The notes under the pieces were generated by a model that worked only from the letters and a program-made list of their open reading frames with translations, had not been told where the DNA came from and did not search any database. 64,000 bases of DNA from Physcomitrium patens (Eukaryota; Streptophyta; Bryopsida; Funariales; Funariaceae), in assembly GCF_000002425.4 (NCBI RefSeq), contig NC_037257.1, forward strand, positions 16,110,733 to 16,174,732, written 5' to 3'. The translations under genes and the position numbers were made by a program. Position 1 is the first letter of the stretch; every line of letters starts with the position of its first letter. Shown piece after piece: positions 57,791 to 64,000 of this stretch.

Positions 57791-60700
57791 CAGAGACATA
57801 CATATTTACTATGATATTTATCTATATGATTAAATAGAAGTAGGTAAAAGAAGACTCATTTCATAATATTTCTTAGAGAAGCTTTTTAGAAGCTTTATAG
57901 ATGTTGCTTTGACTTTACGTGTATTTGTAGTTGATTCATAAGATAGAAACTTGGCCAATAAGTTAATCATATGTTGGTAGCTTGCAAAACAAGAAAATTA
58001 TGTGGCGTAGATATAGAAAACTTGCATTGCAAGTTAAGATATTTGTTTCACAAAGTCAACACGTTTTGAAGTTTTATAGGATATAGCCATATAGCTCCTA
58101 GTTAAGAGTATATATGGAGGCAAGAGTGAAGCCTTCTTCACTCTTGTCAATATCTTTTTAGTCCTTAGTCTAGTTTCAAGGATTTTTAATCTTCTTGTCT
58201 TTAGCAATAGCCATTCTAATTTAATATAATATCATCTTTGAGTGATTTTTTAGTCTTTTTGAGTGTCATAAGAGTATATTGATATTTTAATTCTTTGAAG
58301 TTCATATCCTTGATAATTTAATAAGAATTCTAATTTTTTGTTCTTTTCTTGTTTTAAAAATGAGTGTATTATTCCACTACTATTGTTGTATTTTTAAGGT
58401 TGTAGATTTTCCATCTTTAAATAAAATATTTAATTTTCTAATATTGATATTATTTCTTTAAAAAGAGTAAATTATCCTTCTTTATAGAAATTTTCATTCA
58501 ATATTAGAAATTTTAGACTACTATCCTTTAATTTGACTTGTGGTCTTGTTAAGTTGTTTGAAATGGAAGGAAAAATCATAGATGCTACACTTCGTAAAAG
58601 TAACAATAGATTTGTAAGTATTGTAGATCTTTACCAATTTATCAACATTCTTAGAGTGGAAATTTCATGCATCACCAATGTCAACCATGGAAATACTAAT
58701 CCTATGCTTATAGAAGAAGTTTAGAACCTACAATAAGAAGTTGTGCAATTGAAAAAAGTAAGTAGATTGACCTCACAACTAAATCTAAGAAGTTTTTCTT
58801 CTATAAGTATGAGAGGAATACAAATTAATATATTGGATAAGTTTAATAGAACAAGACCAAAATTTTGAGGATTTTACAATCAATCAAGCTCTATCTAAAA
58901 TTATATTCCTTCCAATAACCTCATAGATTTATTCAAGTTGAACTCATAGGCATACTTATAATTGGAAGTGATCTCTCTTGGTTTGCCCCTTTAATAGAAA
59001 AGAATTTGTAACTCTTTTATAATTTAAATTTAGTTCTAGAAATATTTATAGCTACATTATGGACCTATAAATCACAAAGTCTTTATATTATTAGATTTAA
59101 GAGCCTCAATATATTTTATAAAAAATAACTTTGTCAAAAAATAAGAAATATCTTTAGTCAAGAAAATTAAATCTATACATGTAGAAGTCATAGATGGTCA
59201 TTTATTATCTTCTAAAGACATTATTTATGAGATTGTTTCTTTAGATGTAGCAATTAAATATCATAATAGTATAGTAATATTTAATATAATAATATCCTCT
59301 TCCAATCTAATTATTTTAGGATTATTATGATTGAAAAAATATAATCTTTAAGTAGATTGGATTTCTCATAACTTTAACTTTTCTTATAGTTTAATCTAAA
59401 ATTATAATAGTAAAGTACAGATAAATTAGTCTAATATATCTAAACCTTTATTGATAAGTACAAGAGCTTTCACACATGTCGCAAAAGAAGGGCCAACTTT
59501 TGCTATATATGCTACATCCATTTTTGATAGTAAAAAGACATCAAGTGGTATTTTTAATAAGTATGAAGATTTCTAGGACATTTTTGAAAAAAAGAATATA
59601 AATATTCTTCTAGAGCATCGATCCTATGATTATACAATTGATCTATAAGAAGAAGCTCAACTACCATTCGGACCAATCTACAACTTATTGCAAAATGAGT
59701 TGGCTACATTAAAAGAATATATTAACAAAAACTTGGCTAAAAACTTCATATGCCATTTAAAATCTCCAATAGAAACTCCTATCTTATTTGTGAAGAAAAA
59801 AGATGGATCTTTATAAATGTGCATTAACTATTGAAGACTAAATAAGATCACTATCAAGAATAAGTATTTCCTACCTTTGTTTTTAGGACTTTTTAACCAA
59901 CTCAATCAAACAAAGATCTATAAAAAAATAAATTTATAAAAAGCATACAACCTAATCTACATTAAAGAAGAAAATGAGTGGAAGATTACTTTTGAATTAA
60001 ATATGGATATTTTGAATATAATATCATACCTTTTGGATTAAAGAATACACCAGCTGCTTTTCAACATCTCATGAATGATGTCTTTTGTGAATTTTTTGAT
60101 GACTTTATTGTATATTATTTAGATGACATTCTAATCTATTCTAAGAACATAAAAAAAACATGAACTTTATGTTCATCATGTGTTACAAAAACTTAGAGAT
60201 ATAAGATTATATACAAAGATAAAAAAGTGTATATTCTATACTACTCAAGTTTATTTTCTAGCATAAATCATTTCCATTAGAGCATTAATGATGGATCCTA
60301 AGAAGATTCAAACTATCATGGATTAGAAGGTCCTAAAAATAGTTATAAATATTCAATACTTTTTGAGATTTGCTAATTATTATCAAATCTTCATGAAGAA
60401 TTTTTCTTAAGTTATAACTCTATTTATTTATTTAACATATAAAGACAAAGTTGAGTGTAGAAATATCTTTTGAAGCTTTAAAGAAAATATTTGTTTTTGT
60501 ACTAATTTTATATTTTATTAATTTTTTAAAGGTATTCTTTATAAAAACAAATATATTAGACTTTGCTATAGATATTTTTTTATCACAAATGAAAGTATAT
60601 GATGAGCTTCACCAAGTTCCTTATTATTCCAAGAAATTTTTAGCAGTTGAGATTAACTATGAGATCTATGACAAAGAACTTTTTGTAATTTTGAATTCAT

Positions 60701-62460
60701 TTTAAAAATGGCATCATTATCTAAAAGACACTTCTAGTCCAATTATTATATATATAGATCACAAGAACCTCAAGTACTTCATTTTGGCATATGTTTTGAA
60801 TTTTTACCAAGCTTGTTGGAGTATATCTTTATTAAAATTTGATTTTAAGATTACTTATAGTCTTAAAAAATAACAAGATTTATTAGATTTCCTTTCTAGA
60901 TATTTTCATCTTGCTCCAAAATAAAGAAATGCATCTTTTGATCAAAAAAGAATGACTTTCTTAAAGATAGAGTATTTTCATCTTTGAGCAATAAAATCAA
61001 TATTAATTATTGATTTAATCTTTATTAAGAAAATTCAATCAAGTATGTCTTCTGATTCTCTTATTTATTATATCAATAAAAATTCTTGTAAATCTCATGA
61101 TACTTTCAAGTTCAAATTAAAGAATAATCTACTCTACTTTGAAAGGCAATTATACATTTCAAAAGACATAGCATGATTGTATGTTCTTTAAGCTCATCAT
61201 GACTTTCTAATTGCCAAACATTTTGGATACAAGAAGACTCTGGAGCTAATATCAAGAGATTTTTGGTGGCTTCAAATATAAAAGATAGTCAAAGACTTTG
61301 TACAATAATGTGATATTTTTCTAAAATAAAAAACTCCTCATTATTAATCTTATAGATTTTTTTAGCCATTACCTATTTCAAAACAGCCATGGTCTTGTAT
61401 TTCTATGGATTTTATTATAGATCTTTCAATCTAAAATTTTTATGATTTTATATTTTTCATGGTAGATCATTTTACTAAGATGGTACATTTTGTAGTATAT
61501 ACAAAATCTATCATAGGTGAAGACACGGCTTAGTTTTTTTTTGACAATATTTATGATTATCATGGATTTCCTAAAGATATTATATTAGATAAGGAAACTT
61601 AATTTATATGAAGATTTTAGAAAATTATTTTTAAAATATCAAAGGTTGATATAATATTTCTTTGGCTTTTCATCCCCAAATTAATAAGCAAATGATATGG
61701 GTGAATCAAGTTTTGAGGCAATATTTGAAGTATACCATTAATTATCATCAAAATGATTGTAAATTTTTTTTGCCATTGGCAAAGTTTGTATACAATAATT
61801 TAATACATTCTTCTACTTATTTTTTTTTCTAATTATGGTTATTATCCACAACTTAATATTTTTGATTATTCAAAAGTTGATAATCTTGTAGATGAAGATT
61901 TGGAAAATTATTTATCAAAACTATATGCAATAATAAAGACATAATTAAACGAAGCTCAAGAATGATAAAAGATTAATGCAAATACCTATTGCAAAGAAAA
62001 ATCATAATTCAATATAGATAATAAGGTATAACTACTTTGTCACAATATCAAGATTACTTATCTTTGTGACAAGTTGGACTATCATAGGCTTAGACCTTTT
62101 CATATTAGTAAACAAGTCAATCTTGTTGCTTATCAATTATATCTACCAGAGTATATGAAAGTCCATCTTGTATTCTATGTATATCTTCTTAAGCCATATA
62201 AGACAATGAATATCTTATGAAGAAGGAAAATGCCACTTCTTTCTGTAGAAATGGATAATAATCAAGAGTTCAAGGTAGAAGAAGTTTTAGATTGAAGGCA
62301 ATGCCAAAATAGGTTAAAATATCTTGTTCATTGTTACAAATATGATATTAGTAAACACACATGGAAGCCAAGATAGAATCTTACAAATATAATAAAGAAG
62401 GTTAAGATTTTTTGTCAATAGCATCGATTAAAATCAAGATAAAGAATAAAAAATCTTTGT
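57790..62460 (+). mobile_element. Second copy of the plus-strand gypsy family, heavily decayed
   Basis: The LTR-like part (about 57790-58315) aligns with the LTR at 50775-51326. Further along, in the same order as the first copy, are gag near 58.55-58.95 kb, protease near 59.05-59.35 kb, reverse transcriptase 59.7-60.4 kb (DDILIYSKN-like), RNase H 60.5-60.85 kb (NYEIYDKELF), integrase 61.15-62.0 kb and a chromodomain remnant near 62.25-62.4 kb. It has dozens of breaks and is clearly older than the first copy. It is also much richer in A+T, as expected after long cytosine methylation. No 3' LTR was recognised. Confidence 0.8.
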
Positions 62461-63480
62461 TATAAAAAAAATAAGATACAAGAAAGATAGCATTATATCT
62501 TTTAGTGTTGTTTGGTACTTTTGTATATTTGTAACACTATGAAGATGGAGAACCAACAATTAGTGTATTCAACTCAAGAGCTATTATTTAATGACTTATT
62601 TAATGAAATATTATAATCTTTAAGATGACATAATCAAGATAAAGATCCTTAAGAACAACACATCCTTTCTTGAATAAATTACAAGATATAACATGTTTGA
62701 TATCAAGATCTTGGACGAGACTCCCGATATTTGGTGATTTTAGTACAGGTTGGTATAACACTTGACGATATTCTAAATTTTTTATATGAAGGAAGTTACA
62801 AAGGCTTCAACAACAATCAAATAATGGGGTGGTCTTTTTGCCTTGGTATAGGAGCACTATCAATGGCTAAGAGGACCTATCAACCATCTTTGTGAGTCCC
62901 ACCAATGGATCTTAATTGATGGATTGGTTAAAAATATAGTATTGAGTCATTTAATGAGATAAATACTAAGGTTAGAGAGTCTTTTTGACTATTTACATAG
63001 TTATTAGAATTTAGAAGTATTTATAAGTATAAAAGTCTTATTAGAAGAAAAGTTACAAAAATAAAATCTTAATAAGTCTTGGAGACAATTATCATAGTTG
63101 ATTTAGTATTTTCACTCATTCTATATTAGCCTCATATCTACATGTATTACTTATAAAAATCCTATCAATGATTAGAAAATAGTTAAAAGAAGCATGAAAA
63201 AGAACTTCATGTCTCTCAAGTTATATATGTAGAAAATAAGATTTTTAGTGGATTTAAATTAATTTTATTACTATAAAAAATTAAAAAATATAAAATATAG
63301 CCTTTTATGGATATTAGTATTATAGAAATATTATAGGATTTTTTAAATTTTATTTAGAATTTATTTAGGATTTTTTATGAATTTTAGAGAAAATTTCAAG
63401 ACCTTGGTAAAATTGAGTTTTACCACCTTGAGAGCCACTATGAAGAAATGAAACAAGATTTGAAGACTATACAAGGTTTC
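62460..63480. other. AT-rich sequence after the decayed gypsy copy
   Basis: No gene is seen. It may include the 3' untranslated part of the preceding fossil, but no LTR matching 57790-58315 was found. The patch at 62700-62930 is less AT-rich and unrecognised. Confidence 0.5.
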
Positions 63481-63720
63481 TAGGCTAATTGGGTATTTTT
63501 GAACACCATGGTGAAGTCAAAAATATAAAAAAGTAGTTTTACTAGTAAAAAATAGGAGGACCAGCAGCTAGTATAGTCCTTGTAGGAAGAGAGGTGCACA
63601 ATTCCCATATGGATTGTAGCACCTTGAATATAGGTAGAAAGATAAGACTAAGGCCTGAAGGCCTCTTTAGAGACCAATGTACTCTACTTGTGAGCCTTGG
63701 TGAGGTTCGAACTCCTGATT
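63480..63720. repeat. Dispersed repeat, inverted partner of 49370-49640
   Basis: Read on the minus strand it matches 49370-49640 at roughly four of five bases. At 63690-63705 it holds GAGGTTCGAACTCC, which resembles a tRNA B box, but no A box or tRNA fold goes with it. Confidence 0.75.
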
Positions 63721-63744
63721 TAAATAATATTGAGATTCTAATCT

Positions 63745-63960
63745 ACCTTAGGATTGATTTGGATTGGTAAGATTTAGATTAGGATTTGATTTAGGATTTT
63801 GGATTTGTCTAGGATTTGGTATAGGATTAAGGATTAGTTTAGGTTTTAGGATTTGTCTAGGATTTGGTTTAAGATTTAAGATTTATTTAAGGTATAAAAT
63901 TTATGTAGGATTTGGTTTAGGATTTAGGATTTAGTTTAAATTTGACCTACGGTTTAGTTA
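63745..63960. repeat. TTTAGGAT-rich degenerate tandem tract
   Basis: Units of TTTAGGAT, TTTAGGATTTGG and close variants recur about fifteen to twenty times, with occasional TCTAGGATT. The unit differs by one base from the plant telomere unit TTTAGGG. It could be a decayed interstitial telomere-like array or an independent simple repeat, and it may run on past the window. Confidence 0.7.
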
Positions 63961-64000
63961 AGATCCATTAAAATTTCAATTGGAATTAATATAAGATTTG

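Noticed and set aside
63685-63710. tRNA gene or SINE head (B-box-like GGTTCGAACTCC)
   Set aside because: No A box at the right distance and no cloverleaf. The partner copy at 49370-49640 has a different sequence at this place.
1-64000. CRISPR arrays, bacterial operons, rRNA genes
   Set aside because: No regularly spaced repeats of that kind, no ribosome-binding-site-led gene chains and no rRNA-like sequence. Everything points to a plant nuclear genome.

Overview
The window looks like nuclear DNA of a land plant, most likely a moss (inference). It carries intron-containing nuclear genes for chloroplast proteins (a thioredoxin m and the import channel TOC75), very AT-rich spacers full of (TA)n tracts, and a dense nest of chromodomain-type Ty3/gypsy fossils. 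No species can be fixed from the sequence alone.

Layout. 1-5.6 kb is an AT-rich spacer with one GC-richer patch holding five ACGT cores. 5.6-8.9 kb is a plus-strand gene for a cytosolic glucose-6-phosphate 1-epimerase-like enzyme, with a repeat-rich leader, a probable leader intron and an uninterrupted coding exon. 10.0-15.03 kb is a decayed Mutator-like DNA transposon with matching terminal inverted repeats and a minus-strand transposase pseudogene. 17.3-18.9 kb is a two-exon thioredoxin m gene (minus). 22.2-26.5 kb is a TOC75 gene (minus), nine exons placed plus a probable distant first exon. 28.3-29.53 kb is a broken strictosidine synthase-like gene (minus), ending at the edge of an LTR fossil.

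From 29.53 kb to the end the DNA is almost wholly transposon-derived. Old minus-strand Ty3/gypsy fossils (29.5-33.9, 35.5-44.7, 47-51 and 55.3-57.8 kb) were entered by a Tc1/mariner transposon (30.95-32.62 kb), a younger chromovirus with both LTRs and a 5-bp target duplication (36.25-42.44 kb, minus), and two plus-strand gypsy copies of another family (50.8-55.3 and about 57.8-62.5 kb). A ~190-bp tandem repeat, a far-apart inverted repeat pair and a TTTAGGAT-rich tract lie between or after them.

The most notable signal is in the chromovirus LTRs. They hold long arrays of perfectly phased heat-shock elements just upstream of a TATA box, which suggests a heat-responsive promoter like that of the unrelated Arabidopsis copia element ONSEN. 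The three host proteins work in or near the plastid or in sugar-phosphate metabolism, but nothing suggests that they form a cluster.
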